A stretch of 64,000 bases of DNA from Agrococcus sp. ARC_14. Its GTDB lineage: Bacteria; Actinomycetota; Actinomycetes; Actinomycetales; Microbacteriaceae. A program made the translations under genes and the position numbers. The notes below the pieces were generated by a model. That model saw only the letters and a list, made by a program, of their open reading frames with translations, was not told the DNA's origin and searched no databases. Positions within the stretch are counted from its first letter, which is position 1; every line of letters begins with the position of its first letter. Positions 8,626-17,665 of this stretch are shown here, piece after piece. The stretch spans positions 2,170,001 through 2,234,000 of the forward strand of contig NZ_JAKUDO010000001.1 of NCBI RefSeq assembly GCF_022436485.1, read 5' to 3'.

Positions 8626-10656
8626 TCAGCGCGCGCGGCCCGCCTGCAGCACCAGCCAGATGAAGTAGGGGATGCCGACCAGCGCCGTCATGACGCCGGC
8701 GGGCAGCTGCGCGGGGGCGATCAGCGTGCGGCCGAGCGTGTCGGCCAGCAGCGTCAGCGAGCCGCCCAGCAGGGCAGCCAGCGGCAGCAGCACCCGGTGC
8801 CGCGCACCGACCAGCGCGCGTGCCGCGTGCGGTGCGACCAGGCCGACGAAGGCCACGACCCCGATCGCAGCGACCGCCGTCGAGGCAAGCGCGACGGCCA
8901 TCCCGAGCGCGATCACCTGCACGGCCGTCAGTCGCACCCCGAGCAGCCTCGGGGTCGACTCGTCGAGCTGGGCGAGATCGAGATCGCGGTGCATCCACAG
9001 CAGGCCGATGCCGGCCAGCACGATCACGACCGCGACCGGCACCGCATCCTCGAAGCCGCGCCCATAGGTCGAGCCCGCGAGCCAGACGATGGCCTTGCCC
9101 TGGTTGAAGGGATCGGTCGTGACGATGAGCAGGCTCGTGAGCGCCGCGGTGGCCGCAGACATCGCGAGCCCCGTGAGCACGAGCCGCAGCGAGCCGAGCC
9201 GTCGCCAGCCGACCAGCAGCAGCACCACCACCCCTGCCAGTGCGCCGCCACCGAGCGCGCTGCCCGCGATGGCCCAGCCGGTCGCGACCGGCACGAGCGT
9301 GATGATGCCGACGGCGCCCAGGCCTGCGCCACCCGCGACGCCCAGCAGATAGGGCTCGGCGAGCGCGTTGCGCGCCACCGCCTGCACGAGCGCACCGGAG
9401 AGCGCCAGCGCGACGCCGGCGAGCACCGCGGCGACGATCCTCGGCGCGCGCGCATCGAGCGTCAGCCGCACCGCATCCCCCGCACGGCCCGCGAGCCAGT
9501 TGACGACGTCGCCGAGCAGCAGCATCCGATCGCCCAGCAGCACGGCGGCCACCGTCATCACCGCGAGCACGATGGCCGCGAGCACGATCGGCAGCCAGGC
9601 GCTCCGCGCGATCGTGCGAGCGCCGAGCACCGTCATCGACTCGGTCTCGGAGGCGCCCGCCATGCTGCGTGCGAGCACGATGATGCAGACCGCGCCGATC
9701 AGGCTCGTGACCACGCCTGTGGGCACGTCGAGCGCGGCTTGGCCGGACAGCACGGCGCGCAGCAGCACATCCGCACCGACCACCAGCACGGCGCCTGCGA
9801 GCGCCGCGAGCGGGATGGCGACGAGATGACGCGCGGCGCCGTGGATGCGGCTCGCGAGCATGCGGATGACGATCGGCGCGGCGAGGCCGACGAACCCGAT
9901 CGGGCCGGCGATCGCCACGGCGGCTGCGGCAAGGGCGACCGAGGCGACGAGCGCGCTGAGCCGAAGGCTGCCGACGCCGACGCCGATGGTCGTCGCCGCC
10001 TCCTCGCCGAGCGCGAGCACGTCGAGCCTGCGCGCGAGCAGCAGCAGCACGGCGATGCCGAGCACCACCACCGGCAGCAGCTGCGCGACGGTCGCCATGC
10101 CGTTCTGCGAGAGCTGGCCGACGCCCCAGGCGTAGAGGCCGGACGTCTCCTGCTCGGCGAGGATGATCGTGACGGTCGTGACCGACTGCAGCGCGAGCGC
10201 GAGCGCGGTGCCGACGAGCACCATCTGCGTCGTCGATCCCCTGCCACGGCCGAGCGCGACGACCGCCAGCGCTGCGATCAGACCGCCGGCGAACGCGAGA
10301 CCCGCACCGCCCAGCCCCGGCAGGCTGATGCCGAACACGGCGGCGAGCGCGATGGCAGCGCTCGCGCCGCCGTTCACGGCGAGCGTGTCCGGCGAGGCGA
10401 GCGGATTGCCGGTGAGCGTCTGCATCACGTAGCCGGCGGCGCCGAGCGCGAGCCCGACGACGATCGCCGCCGCGATGCGCGGCAGCCGGCTCTCGACGAT
10501 CACCGCGGCGTCGCCATCGGCCCCGCCGAGCCATCCCAGCAGCTCGGGCAGGCCGATCGCGGTGGTGCCCTGGGTGACGTGCCACGCGGCGAGCGCGCAG
10601 AGGGCGACGAGGAGGGCCGCGCCGAGCGCGAGCCCTCCCGGTCGGGTCCGCCTCAC
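8626..10656 (-). CDS. Iron-siderophore ABC permease, two FecCD domains fused
   Basis: A 676-residue integral membrane protein with about 20 hydrophobic segments, made of two homologous FecCD/BtuC permease halves (about residues 1-330 and 345-676). Each half has the family marks: LPRIAAAIVVGLALGAAGYVMQ and APRIVAAVLAGVALALSGA near the starts, and PIGFVGLAAP and VVAFVGLVAPH near the ends. This is the FhuB arrangement, one polypeptide forming the whole channel. The GTG start overlaps the end of the binding-protein gene by 4 bases, so translation is coupled. Confidence 0.92.
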   Translation of the reverse strand: MRRTRPGGLALGAALLVALCALAAWHVTQGTTAIGLPELLGWLGGADGDAAVIVESRLPRIAAAIVVGLALGAAGYVMQTLTGNPLASPDTLAVNGGASAAIALAAVFGISLPGLGGAGLAFAGGLIAALAVVALGRGRGSTTQMVLVGTALALALQSVTTVTIILAEQETSGLYAWGVGQLSQNGMATVAQLLPVVVLGIAVLLLLARRLDVLALGEEAATTIGVGVGSLRLSALVASVALAAAAVAIAGPIGFVGLAAPIVIRMLASRIHGAARHLVAIPLAALAGAVLVVGADVLLRAVLSGQAALDVPTGVVTSLIGAVCIIVLARSMAGASETESMTVLGARTIARSAWLPIVLAAIVLAVMTVAAVLLGDRMLLLGDVVNWLAGRAGDAVRLTLDARAPRIVAAVLAGVALALSGALVQAVARNALAEPYLLGVAGGAGLGAVGIITLVPVATGWAIAGSALGGGALAGVVVLLLVGWRRLGSLRLVLTGLAMSAATAALTSLLIVTTDPFNQGKAIVWLAGSTYGRGFEDAVPVAVVIVLAGIGLLWMHRDLDLAQLDESTPRLLGVRLTAVQVIALGMAVALASTAVAAIGVVAFVGLVAPHAARALVGARHRVLLPLAALLGGSLTLLADTLGRTLIAPAQLPAGVMTALVGIPYFIWLVLQAGRAR

Positions 10657-11654
10657 GGCGTCGGGGCGAGTGCCGCGACGAGCGAGTCGAGGTAGGCCGT
10701 CAGCGAGTCGACGCCGCCGAAGAGCCAGATGCCGTCAGGCAGCCGGTGGACGTTGCCGGCCTGCACGGTCGGCAACCCCGTCCAGATCGCGTTGTCGGCG
10801 AGCTGGTTCTGGAACACGTCGTCGTCGCCGACGGCCATGTAGAGGATGTGGGTGTCGTCGGCGAGCGCGGTGAGGCCCTCGACGTCGGTCGCACCGAGCC
10901 CGTACTGCGCATCGCCTGCTTCCGCCCAGCCGTTCTCGAAGCCGATGGCTTCAAACGCCGCGGGCAGCAGCGCTCCATCGGCATAGGGGCGGATGGAGAT
11001 CTGGCCGCCGGTGTCGTACCCGTCCATCTGCGCGAGCGACGTGCCCGTGAGGCCCGCGTCGTCCACCGTCGCCGTCAGCTCCTCGACGTGCGTCTGGAAT
11101 GCGGTGATCGCCGCCTCGGCGGCATCCCCACCTCCGACCGCCTCGCCGACGAGGCGCAGGTCTGCGTACATCGTCTCGAGCGGATCCGCGGCGTCGGCGC
11201 CCTGCAGCACCAGCACGGGCGCGATCGCCTCGAGGTCGGCATAGGCGCCCTCATCGCGGCCCGCGACCGCCACGATCAGGTCGGGCGCGAGCCCGGCGAT
11301 CGCGTCGACCGACGGCTCGATGCGCGTGCCGACGTCGGTCGGCTCGCCCTCGAGCGGTGCCCCGAAGCCCGCCCAGTCCTCGTAGCCGGCGACATCCGCG
11401 ACACCGATCGGCGCGATCCCGACCGTCTGCAGGTGCTCGACGGCGGACCACTCGAGCGCGACGACATCCTCGACCCCTGCGGGGATCTCGACCTCGACGC
11501 CACGGGCATCCGTCACCGTGACGGCCTCGCCGGCGGCACCGGGAGCCGGGGTCTCGGCAGGCGCCTCGGTGGTGCCGCACGCGGCGAGCGCGAGCGCAGT
11601 GAGCACGGCGGCGCCGGCAAGCAGGGGCCTCGGGAGCGACATTCGCTGGGGCAT
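10653..11654 (-). CDS. Iron-siderophore substrate-binding lipoprotein
   Basis: A 333-residue FecB/FhuD-type (PF01497) periplasmic-binding-fold protein. The signal peptide ends in the lipobox LAAC with Cys at residue 26, so the protein should be anchored to the outer face of the membrane. The segment VVALEWSAVEHLQTVGIAPIGVA is the usual start of the first lobe. The ATG at 11652-11654 has AGGAAGG 6 bases upstream. It delivers ferric siderophore to the fused permease; which siderophore cannot be told. Confidence 0.92.
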   Translation of the reverse strand: MPQRMSLPRPLLAGAAVLTALALAACGTTEAPAETPAPGAAGEAVTVTDARGVEVEIPAGVEDVVALEWSAVEHLQTVGIAPIGVADVAGYEDWAGFGAPLEGEPTDVGTRIEPSVDAIAGLAPDLIVAVAGRDEGAYADLEAIAPVLVLQGADAADPLETMYADLRLVGEAVGGGDAAEAAITAFQTHVEELTATVDDAGLTGTSLAQMDGYDTGGQISIRPYADGALLPAAFEAIGFENGWAEAGDAQYGLGATDVEGLTALADDTHILYMAVGDDDVFQNQLADNAIWTGLPTVQAGNVHRLPDGIWLFGGVDSLTAYLDSLVAALAPTP

Positions 11655-11709
11655 GGTCAGCCTTCCTCGGCTCGAGGCGCGCAGCCTTCGAGCCTGGTGG
11701 TGGAGCGCG

Positions 11710-12525
11710 TCACGCGGCGCGGGACGCTGCCAGCCGGCGGCGGAGCCGCTGCGGCCGGATGCGGAGACCGTCTGCGACGGGCTCGACGTCGATCGGCACC
11801 TCGTAGGCGGCGCTGAGGCGATCGGCCGTCAGCACCTCCTCGGGCGTGCCGGTGGCAAGGATCCGGCCGTGCACGAGCAGCACGACCTCGTCGGCGACCT
11901 CTGCGGCCTGCTCGAGGTCGTGCAGCACGATGCCGACCGCGACGCCCTCGTCGGCGAGGTCGCGCACGATCTCGAGGATCTCGCGCTGGTAGCGCACGTC
12001 GAGGAAGGTGGTGGGCTCGTCGAGCAGCACGATGCCGGTCTGCTGGGCGAGGCAGGTGGCGAGCCACACGCGCTGGCGCTGCCCGCCGGAGAGCTGCGCG
12101 ACCGGGTGGTCGCCGAACGCTGCGATGCCGGTCGCGGCCATCGCCCTGTCGATCACGTCGGCGCCGTCGGGGTCGCCGGTGCGGAAGCGGCCGCGGTGCG
12201 CAAAGCGACCGTAGGCGACGACCTCGCGCACGCTCACGCCCGAGGGATCGGGGTGCGACTGCGCGAGCAGGGCGATGCGGCGTGCCAGATCGCGCTCCCC
12301 CAGCGCCGAGGCGTCGGCGCCGTCTGCGAACACGACCGTGCCGCCCGTCGGGCGGTGCAGGGCGGTCAGGCCGCGCAGCAGCGTCGACTTGCCGCTGCCG
12401 TTCGGGCCCACCAGCGCGGTGACCGTGCCGGGCACGAGGGCGATGGATGCCTCATGGACGATCCGCTCCCGGCCGTACGCGAGCGAGACGTCGGTCGCGC
12501 GCAGCGCATGGAGTCCGTTGGTCAC
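11710..12525 (-). CDS. Iron-siderophore ABC transporter ATP-binding protein
   Basis: A 271-residue FhuC/FepC-type ATPase. Walker A (GPNGSGKST) is at residues 40-48, the signature LSGGQRQR is near 143, and Walker B with the D-loop (GIVLLDEPTTFLD) follows. It energises the fused permease from the cytoplasm. The only possible start is the GTG at 12523-12525, since an in-frame TAG lies four codons upstream. That GTG directly abuts the iron box, so there is no room for a ribosome-binding site; TAGCCT 6 bases upstream suggests a leaderless transcript. Confidence 0.93.
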   Translation of the reverse strand: MTNGLHALRATDVSLAYGRERIVHEASIALVPGTVTALVGPNGSGKSTLLRGLTALHRPTGGTVVFADGADASALGERDLARRIALLAQSHPDPSGVSVREVVAYGRFAHRGRFRTGDPDGADVIDRAMAATGIAAFGDHPVAQLSGGQRQRVWLATCLAQQTGIVLLDEPTTFLDVRYQREILEIVRDLADEGVAVGIVLHDLEQAAEVADEVVLLVHGRILATGTPEEVLTADRLSAAYEVPIDVEPVADGLRIRPQRLRRRLAASRAA

Positions 12526-12547
12526 GAGGTAAGGCTAGCCTTACCTC
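12526..12547 (-). promoter_or_regulatory. DtxR/IdeR-type iron box overlapping the promoter
   Basis: The core AGGTAAGGCTAGCCTTACCT is a perfect palindrome (22 bp including one flanking pair each side). It closely matches the known DtxR/IdeR consensus TTAGGTTAGGCTAACCTAA. Within it, read on the reverse strand, TAGCCT could be the -10 element, and TTGCGC lies 18 bases further upstream as a weak -35. Iron-loaded repressor bound here would cover the -10 element of the operon. The regulator gene itself is not in the window. Confidence 0.9.
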
Positions 12548-12568
12548 AGCCGGAAGCGCAATTCGCTG

Positions 12569-13846
12569 CTAGGCGGAGAGCTCCTGGATGTCGTCGGCCG
12601 TCAGCACCACGGGCGTCTCGCCGCCGGTCACCGACTCCTTGGTCACGATGACGCGCTCGACGCCCTCTCGCGATGGCACCTCGAACATCACCGGAGCGAG
12701 CACGTTCTCGAGGATCGAGCGGAGACCACGCGCGCCGGTCTTGCGCTCGACCGCGAGGTCGGCGATGGCCTCGAGCGCCTCGGGCTCGAAGTCGAGCTTG
12801 ACGCCGTCGATCTCGAAGATGCGCTGGTACTGCTTGACGAGCGCGTTCTTCGGCGCCGACAGGATCTCGACGAGGGCCGACTGGTCGAGCGGCGAGACCG
12901 TCGCGATGACCGGCAGGCGGCCGATGAACTCAGGGATGAGGCCGAACTTGTGGAGATCCTCCGGCAGCACGTCCTGGAAGACGTCGAGGTCGGGCTTGAG
13001 CGAGGCGACCGGCGCGCCGAAGCCGATGCCGCGCTTGCCGGAGCGGTTGGCGATGATGTCCTCGAGGCCCGCGAAGGCGCCGGCCACGATGAAGAGCACG
13101 TTCGACGTGTCGATCTGGATGAACTCGGAGTTCGGGTGCTTGCGGCCGCCCTGCGGCGGCACCGATGCGACCGTGCCCTCGATGATCTTCAGCAGCGCCT
13201 GCTGCACGCCCTCACCGGAGACGTCGCGCGTGATGGAGGGGTTCTCGGCCTTGCGCGCCACCTTGTCGATCTCGTCGATGAAGATGATGCCGGTCTCGGC
13301 GCGCTTGACGTCGAAGTCGGCGGCCTGGATGAGCTTGAGCAGGATGTTCTCGACATCCTCGCCGACGTAGCCGGCCTCGGTGAGCGCCGTGGCGTCGGCC
13401 ACCGCGAACGGCACGTTCAGCTGCTTCGCGAGCGTCGAGGCCAGGTAGGACTTGCCGCAGCCCGTGGGGCCGACCATCAGGATGTTCGACTTCTGGATCT
13501 CGACGGCGTCACCGACGCTGTCGGCCGACTCGAGCTGCTGGGCGGCGGCGACACGCTTGTAGTGGTTGTAGACAGCGACGGCGAGCGAGCGCTTGGCGCT
13601 CTCCTGCCCGACGACGTACTCCTCGAGGAAGTCGAAGATCTCGCGCGGCTTCGGCAGCGTGAAGCCCTCGTTCGAGGGCGTCTCGCCGGCTTCGGCCATG
13701 CGCTCCTCGATGATCTCGTTGCACAGCTCGACGCACTCGTCGCAGATGTACACCGCGGGACCCGCGATCAGCTGCTGCACCTGCTTCTGGCTCTTGCCGC
13801 AGAAGGAGCACTTCAGCAGGTCGCCGCTCTCTCCCAGTCGCGCCAT
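12569..13846 (-). CDS. clpX: ATP-dependent protease ATPase subunit ClpX
   Basis: A 425-residue AAA+ unfoldase that feeds tagged proteins to ClpP. The N-terminal zinc-binding domain has Cys pairs CSFC (15, 18) and CDEC (37, 40). Walker A is GPTGCGKS near residue 127, Walker B is IIFIDEIDK, and the AAA lid carries the arginine finger region TGARGLRS. The gene lies downstream of clpP2, separated from it by a copC gene on the opposite strand. Confidence 0.97.
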   Translation of the reverse strand: MARLGESGDLLKCSFCGKSQKQVQQLIAGPAVYICDECVELCNEIIEERMAEAGETPSNEGFTLPKPREIFDFLEEYVVGQESAKRSLAVAVYNHYKRVAAAQQLESADSVGDAVEIQKSNILMVGPTGCGKSYLASTLAKQLNVPFAVADATALTEAGYVGEDVENILLKLIQAADFDVKRAETGIIFIDEIDKVARKAENPSITRDVSGEGVQQALLKIIEGTVASVPPQGGRKHPNSEFIQIDTSNVLFIVAGAFAGLEDIIANRSGKRGIGFGAPVASLKPDLDVFQDVLPEDLHKFGLIPEFIGRLPVIATVSPLDQSALVEILSAPKNALVKQYQRIFEIDGVKLDFEPEALEAIADLAVERKTGARGLRSILENVLAPVMFEVPSREGVERVIVTKESVTGGETPVVLTADDIQELSA

Positions 13847-13967
13847 CTCGCATCTCCCGATCGCCGTCGAACGCAGGTCTGCGCCCGTCCCATGAGCCTA
13901 GTCCGGGCCGCTGACACCAGTGGCGACCACGCCGGTCTGCATCGAACGCGCTCGCTACGCTGGAGCC

Positions 13968-14594
13968 ATGCTCTCCACCCTCGCCGTGCTGACGGCCGTC
14001 GTCCTGTTGCCCGCCCACGCATCCCTGATCGGGTCGACGCCCGCCGACGGCGACGTGCTCACCGAGCAGCCCGGCACCTTCAGCGTGGTCATGAACGAGG
14101 AGATCCTCTCGGTCGACGGCGCCGACAGCGCCAACGCGATGCAGATCACGGATGCGGCTGGGCTGTTCTACGGGACTGGCTGCCTGACCGTCGACGGCGA
14201 CTCCGCGTCGCTCGAGGCCGAGCTGGGCGAGGCGGGCGACTACTCGCTCACCTTCCAGGTGGTCTCCGCCGACGGCCATCCGGTCTCTGACACCATCGAC
14301 TTCTCGTTCGACCCGGCGGCGGGCGAGGCAGGTCAGCCCGGCGTCGCCGCGGCCCCGGTATGTGGCGCGGCCGCACCCGGGACGACCGACGAGAGCGTGC
14401 CGGCCACGGCATCCGCCGACCAGGGCCAGGAGGGCGACGCGGCCGCTCCGACGGAGGGCGAGGATGCGGCGGGCTCCTTCCCGTTCATCGCGATCGGCGT
14501 GCTCGCGCTGCTCGCGGTGCTCGCGGTCATCGCCTACCGGGCGAACCGGCTGCGCAACGACGTCAAGGATCGCGACCCCGACGACGAGGCCTGA
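13968..14594 (+). CDS. CopC-domain copper-binding membrane protein
   Basis: A 208-residue exported protein. The signal peptide MLSTLAVLTAVVLLPA is followed directly by H-A-S-L; an N-terminal His after cleavage is a known copper ligand in CopC proteins. The CopC fold includes STPADGDVL and the ADGHPVSDTIDFSF segment, which carries another His. A low-complexity linker and one transmembrane helix (FIAIGVLALLAVLAVIAYRA) end the protein. The ATG at 13968 has TACGCT exactly 6 bases upstream, fitting leaderless translation. It sits on the opposite strand between clpX and clpP2. Confidence 0.85.
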   Translation: MLSTLAVLTAVVLLPAHASLIGSTPADGDVLTEQPGTFSVVMNEEILSVDGADSANAMQITDAAGLFYGTGCLTVDGDSASLEAELGEAGDYSLTFQVVSADGHPVSDTIDFSFDPAAGEAGQPGVAAAPVCGAAAPGTTDESVPATASADQGQEGDAAAPTEGEDAAGSFPFIAIGVLALLAVLAVIAYRANRLRNDVKDRDPDDEA

Positions 14595-14608
14595 GCGCCC
14601 CCAGTCAA

Positions 14609-14650
14609 CGCAGGAGGGCCGGTACCCGAGCGGGTACCGGCCCTCCTGCG
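14609..14650. terminator. Strong bidirectional hairpin
   Basis: A perfect 20-bp stem (arms 14609-14628 and 14631-14650, beginning CGCAGGAGGGCC) closes on a minimal loop. It lies between the convergent copC and clpP2 genes and can serve both. There is no T-tract. Confidence 0.85.
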
Positions 14651-14664
14651 TGCTGGCGGAGCAG

Positions 14665-15336
14665 CTAGCTGCCGAGCTGCGCCTGCGGGTCCGTCTTGCG
14701 GCTCGTGAGCACCTGGTCGATGAGGCCGTACTCCAGCGCCTCCTCGGCCGACAGGAAGGTGTCGCGCTCGATGTCCTTGGACACCTTCGGCACGTCGTGC
14801 TTCGAGTGCCTCGAGAGCGTCTCCTCCAGCCAGCCGCGCATGCGGAGCACCTCGCGCGCCTGGATCTCGATGTCGGAGGCCTGGCCGCGGCCGGCATCCG
14901 AGGTCGAGGGCTGGTGGATGAGGATGCGCGCGTTCGGCAGCGCCAGGCGCTTGCCGGGCTCACCCGCCGCGAGCAGCACGGCCGCTGCGGAGGCGGCCTG
15001 GCCGAGGCAGACGGTCTGCACCGCCGGCCGGATGTACTGCATCGTGTCGTAGATCGCCGTCATGGCCGTGAACGAGCCGCCGGGCGAGTTGATGTACATC
15101 ACGATGTCGCGGTCGGGATCCTGCGACTCGAGCACGAGCAGCTGCGCCATGACGTCGTCGGCGGATGCGTCGTCGACCTGGACGCCGAGGAAGATGATGC
15201 GGTCCTCGAACAGCTTCGCGTACGGGTCCTGGCGCTTGTAGCCGTATGCCGTGCGCTCCTCGAAGCTCGGCAGGATATACCGCGAGTCCGGCATCTGGAG
15301 GGCGTTGCCGCCCGCCTGGAACGTGGGAGTCTCCAT
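14665..15336 (-). CDS. clpP2: ATP-dependent Clp protease proteolytic subunit 2
   Basis: A 223-residue serine peptidase subunit. The catalytic Ser lies in CLGQAASAAAVLLAAG, the His in ILIHQPSTSDAG, and the Asp downstream near ERDTFLSAEEA. The INSPGGSF strand of the ClpP fold is present. In actinobacteria two different ClpP rings combine to form the active protease. The ATG at 15334-15336 overlaps the clpP1 stop (TGATG), indicating coupling; a GTG one codon upstream is also possible. Confidence 0.95.
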   Translation of the reverse strand: METPTFQAGGNALQMPDSRYILPSFEERTAYGYKRQDPYAKLFEDRIIFLGVQVDDASADDVMAQLLVLESQDPDRDIVMYINSPGGSFTAMTAIYDTMQYIRPAVQTVCLGQAASAAAVLLAAGEPGKRLALPNARILIHQPSTSDAGRGQASDIEIQAREVLRMRGWLEETLSRHSKHDVPKVSKDIERDTFLSAEEALEYGLIDQVLTSRKTDPQAQLGS

Positions 15337-15950
15337 CACTTGCCACCTTCCTGGTCGGCGCTGTCGTCCTGATCCGTGCCGCCGCCGCCCGTGACGTCGG
15401 TGGCCGACTCGCGGACGTGGTCGACGAAGCCGTACTCGAGCGCCTGCTGCGCCGTGAACCAGCGGTCGCGGTCGCCATCCTCGTTGACCTGCTCGACCGA
15501 CTTGCCGGTGCGCTCCGCCGTGATCTCGGCGAGGCGCTTCTTCATGTCGAGGATCAGCTGCGCCTGCGTCTGGATGTCGCTCGAGGTGCCGCCGAAGCCA
15601 CCGTGCGGCTGGTGCAGCAGCACGCGCGCGTTCGGCGTGATGTAGCGCTTGCCTGCGGTGCCGGCGGTCAGCAGCAGCTGGCCCATGGAGGCCGCCATGC
15701 CGATGCCGACCGTGACGATGTCGTTGGGAACGAACTGCATCGTGTCGTAGATCGCCATGCCGGCAGTGATGGAGCCGCCAGGCGAGTTGATGTAGAGGTA
15801 GATGTCCTTGTTCTGGTCCTCAGCGGCGAGCAGCAGGATCTTTGCGCAGATCTCGTTCGCATTGTCGTCGCGCACCTCCTCGCCCAGCCAGATGATGCGA
15901 TCGCGCAGCAGACGGTCGAAGACCGACTGCGCGAAGACGGGTTCAGCCAC
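15336..15950 (-). CDS. clpP1: ATP-dependent Clp protease proteolytic subunit 1
   Basis: A 204-residue ClpP subunit with catalytic Ser in [13 protein letters not shown] and His in [12 protein letters not shown]. The [19 protein letters not shown] segment is conserved. The GTG start at 15950 has AAGGAG 6 bases upstream. It forms an operon with clpP2 and lies downstream of tig, a common arrangement for ClpP and trigger factor. Confidence 0.96.
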   Translation of the reverse strand: MAEPVFAQSVFDRLLRDRIIWLGEEVRDDNANEICAKILLLAAEDQNKDIYLYINSPGGSITAGMAIYDTMQFVPNDIVTVGIGMAASMGQLLLTAGTAGKRYITPNARVLLHQPHGGFGGTSSDIQTQAQLILDMKKRLAEITAERTGKSVEQVNEDGDRDRWFTAQQALEYGFVDHVRESATDVTGGGGTDQDDSADQEGGK

Positions 15951-16033
15951 AGGTGACTCCTTCTCTCGATTGCTCTCAACCCTAGGCGAGCGAAGGGCCG
16001 GATCCGGGCCGTGTTCGCCGCGGGCGGAGGGTA

Positions 16034-16067
16034 GCGAAAAGGGCCGGGCGCAGCGCCCGGCCCTTCG
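16034..16067 (-). terminator. Intrinsic terminator after tig
   Basis: GGGCCGGGCG and CGCCCGGCCC form a stem around a 3-base loop. On the reverse strand the hairpin ends in CCCTTTTCGC, a short T-run. It separates tig from clpP1, so the protease genes probably need their own promoter as well. Confidence 0.8.
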
Positions 16068-16075
16068 CTCGTGGA

Positions 16076-17437
16076 TCAGTCCTTGGCGTTCTCCGCTGCG
16101 AGCTTCGCCTCGGTCTCGCGGATCGCGGCCTCGACGTCGTCCTCGCCGACCTCATCCGACTCGACCGGCGGCAGGAAGTCGGTCAGATCGACCGTCTCGC
16201 CCTTGTCGTCGACGACCGTGACGCGGCCGAGCAGCGTCGAGAGCGTCTTGCCGCGCAGGATGTCGCCCAGCAGCACGGGCAGCTGGCCGTTCTGCTCGAG
16301 CGACTGCACGAGCTCCTGCGGGCCCATGCCGTACTGCGCTGCCTGCTGCACGATGATCTGCGTCAGCTCCTGCTGCGAGACCTGGAGGTTCTCCTCCTCG
16401 GCGAAGCGGTCGAAGAGCATCTGCTGCTTGAGCAGCTTGCGGGTCTCCTGGCGCACCTCCTCGCCGTGCTCGGCATCCTCCGCACGGTTCTCGGCCTCGA
16501 GGTGACGGACGACCTCGTCCTCGACGACGGCGGTCGGGACCTCGATCTCGACGGCCTCGATCAGCTCGTCCTGGAGGCGCTGGCGAGCCTGCTCCGCCTG
16601 GCCGAGGCGGCCGGAGCGGCCCGCCTGCTCTGCGAGGTCGGCCTTGAGCTCGTCGATGGTGTCGAACTGGCTCGCCATCTGGGCGAAGTCGTCGTCGGCC
16701 TCGGGCAGCTCGCGCTCCTTGACGGCCTGCACGGTCACGCTGACCTCTGCGTCCTTGCCGGCGTGGTCGCCGCCGACCAGGGTCGAGGTGAAGGTGGTCT
16801 CCTCGCCGGCGGTGAGCGACTCGACGGCCTCGTCGACGCCGTCGATGAGCTCGCCGGAGCCCACCTCGTAGGAGATGCCGCTCGCCTCGTCGACGGTCTC
16901 GCCGTCGATCGTCGCGAGCAGATCCAGCTGCACGAAGTCGCCGTTCGCGGCCGGGCGCTCGACGGTGACGAGCGTGCCGAAGCGCGTGCGCAGCTCGTCG
17001 AGCTCCTTCTGCACGGCGTCGTCGCCGACCTCGATCGCGTCGACCGTGATCGTGCGGCCCTCGACCGTGGGCAGGTCGAAGTCGGGGCGGACGTCGACCT
17101 CGATCTCGAGGACGAGGTCGCCCGAGAAGTCCTTGATCTCTGGCCAGGTGGTGACGTCGGCCTGCGGGCGGCCCATCGGGCGGACGCCCGCCTCGGCGAC
17201 GCCCTGGCGGTAGAACTCGTCGATCGAGCCGGAGACGGCCTGGTTGAGGATGTCCTCTCGGCCGACGCGCTGGTCGATGATCGCCGAGGGCACCTTGCCC
17301 TTGCGGAAGCCGGGCACGCTGATCTGCTCGGCGACGCTCTGGTACGCCTGGTCGATCGCGGGACGCAGCTCCTCGGGCTCGACCGCGATGGTGAGCTTGG
17401 CGCGCGTGTTCTCGATCTTCTCGACCGTGGTCTTCAC
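16076..17437 (-). CDS. tig: Trigger factor, ribosome-associated chaperone and peptidyl-prolyl isomerase
   Basis: A 453-residue protein that binds nascent chains at the ribosome exit. The N-terminal ribosome-binding domain carries the signature [10 protein letters not shown] near residue 45. The central FKBP-like domain has [16 protein letters not shown], and the C-terminal helical arms end in a variable acidic tail. The GTG at 17435-17437 was chosen because AGGAG lies 8 bases upstream and [15 protein letters not shown] is the family start. The reading frame stays open far upstream, but that part is not trigger factor. Confidence 0.96.
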   Translation of the reverse strand: MKTTVEKIENTRAKLTIAVEPEELRPAIDQAYQSVAEQISVPGFRKGKVPSAIIDQRVGREDILNQAVSGSIDEFYRQGVAEAGVRPMGRPQADVTTWPEIKDFSGDLVLEIEVDVRPDFDLPTVEGRTITVDAIEVGDDAVQKELDELRTRFGTLVTVERPAANGDFVQLDLLATIDGETVDEASGISYEVGSGELIDGVDEAVESLTAGEETTFTSTLVGGDHAGKDAEVSVTVQAVKERELPEADDDFAQMASQFDTIDELKADLAEQAGRSGRLGQAEQARQRLQDELIEAVEIEVPTAVVEDEVVRHLEAENRAEDAEHGEEVRQETRKLLKQQMLFDRFAEEENLQVSQQELTQIIVQQAAQYGMGPQELVQSLEQNGQLPVLLGDILRGKTLSTLLGRVTVVDDKGETVDLTDFLPPVESDEVGEDDVEAAIRETEAKLAAENAKD

Positions 17438-17571
17438 GAGGTGGTCTCCTGAGGTTTCGGGTTGTGCCTGCTGTGCCGGCTGAGTGCCGGCGTGCGACGC
17501 GAAAGCGCGCCAGATCGGCCGCGAGAGGGCGGACCGCCGCCCGAGTCTACCGGGCGCACAACGCTCCGCTG

Positions 17572-17599
17572 CAATCCGCTCGGGCAGGGGTGACGAACC
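17572..17599 (+). promoter_or_regulatory. Putative SigK-type ECF promoter of the sigma gene
   Basis: CAATCC at 17572-17577 and CGAACC at 17594-17599 are separated by 16 bases. The same pattern and spacing occur upstream of dipZ and of the fasciclin lipoprotein. It resembles the mycobacterial SigK promoter (-35 CCATCC, -10 containing CGAA). Six bases after the -10 lies an in-frame ATG (17606), so the transcript could be leaderless and give a longer sigma factor. This site implies autoregulation. Confidence 0.7.
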
Positions 17600-17665
17600 A
17601 CCGCTATGACCGCCCTCCTGCTTGTCGCACCGAGCCGACCTCGTCGGCCTGCGATACTCAGGCAC

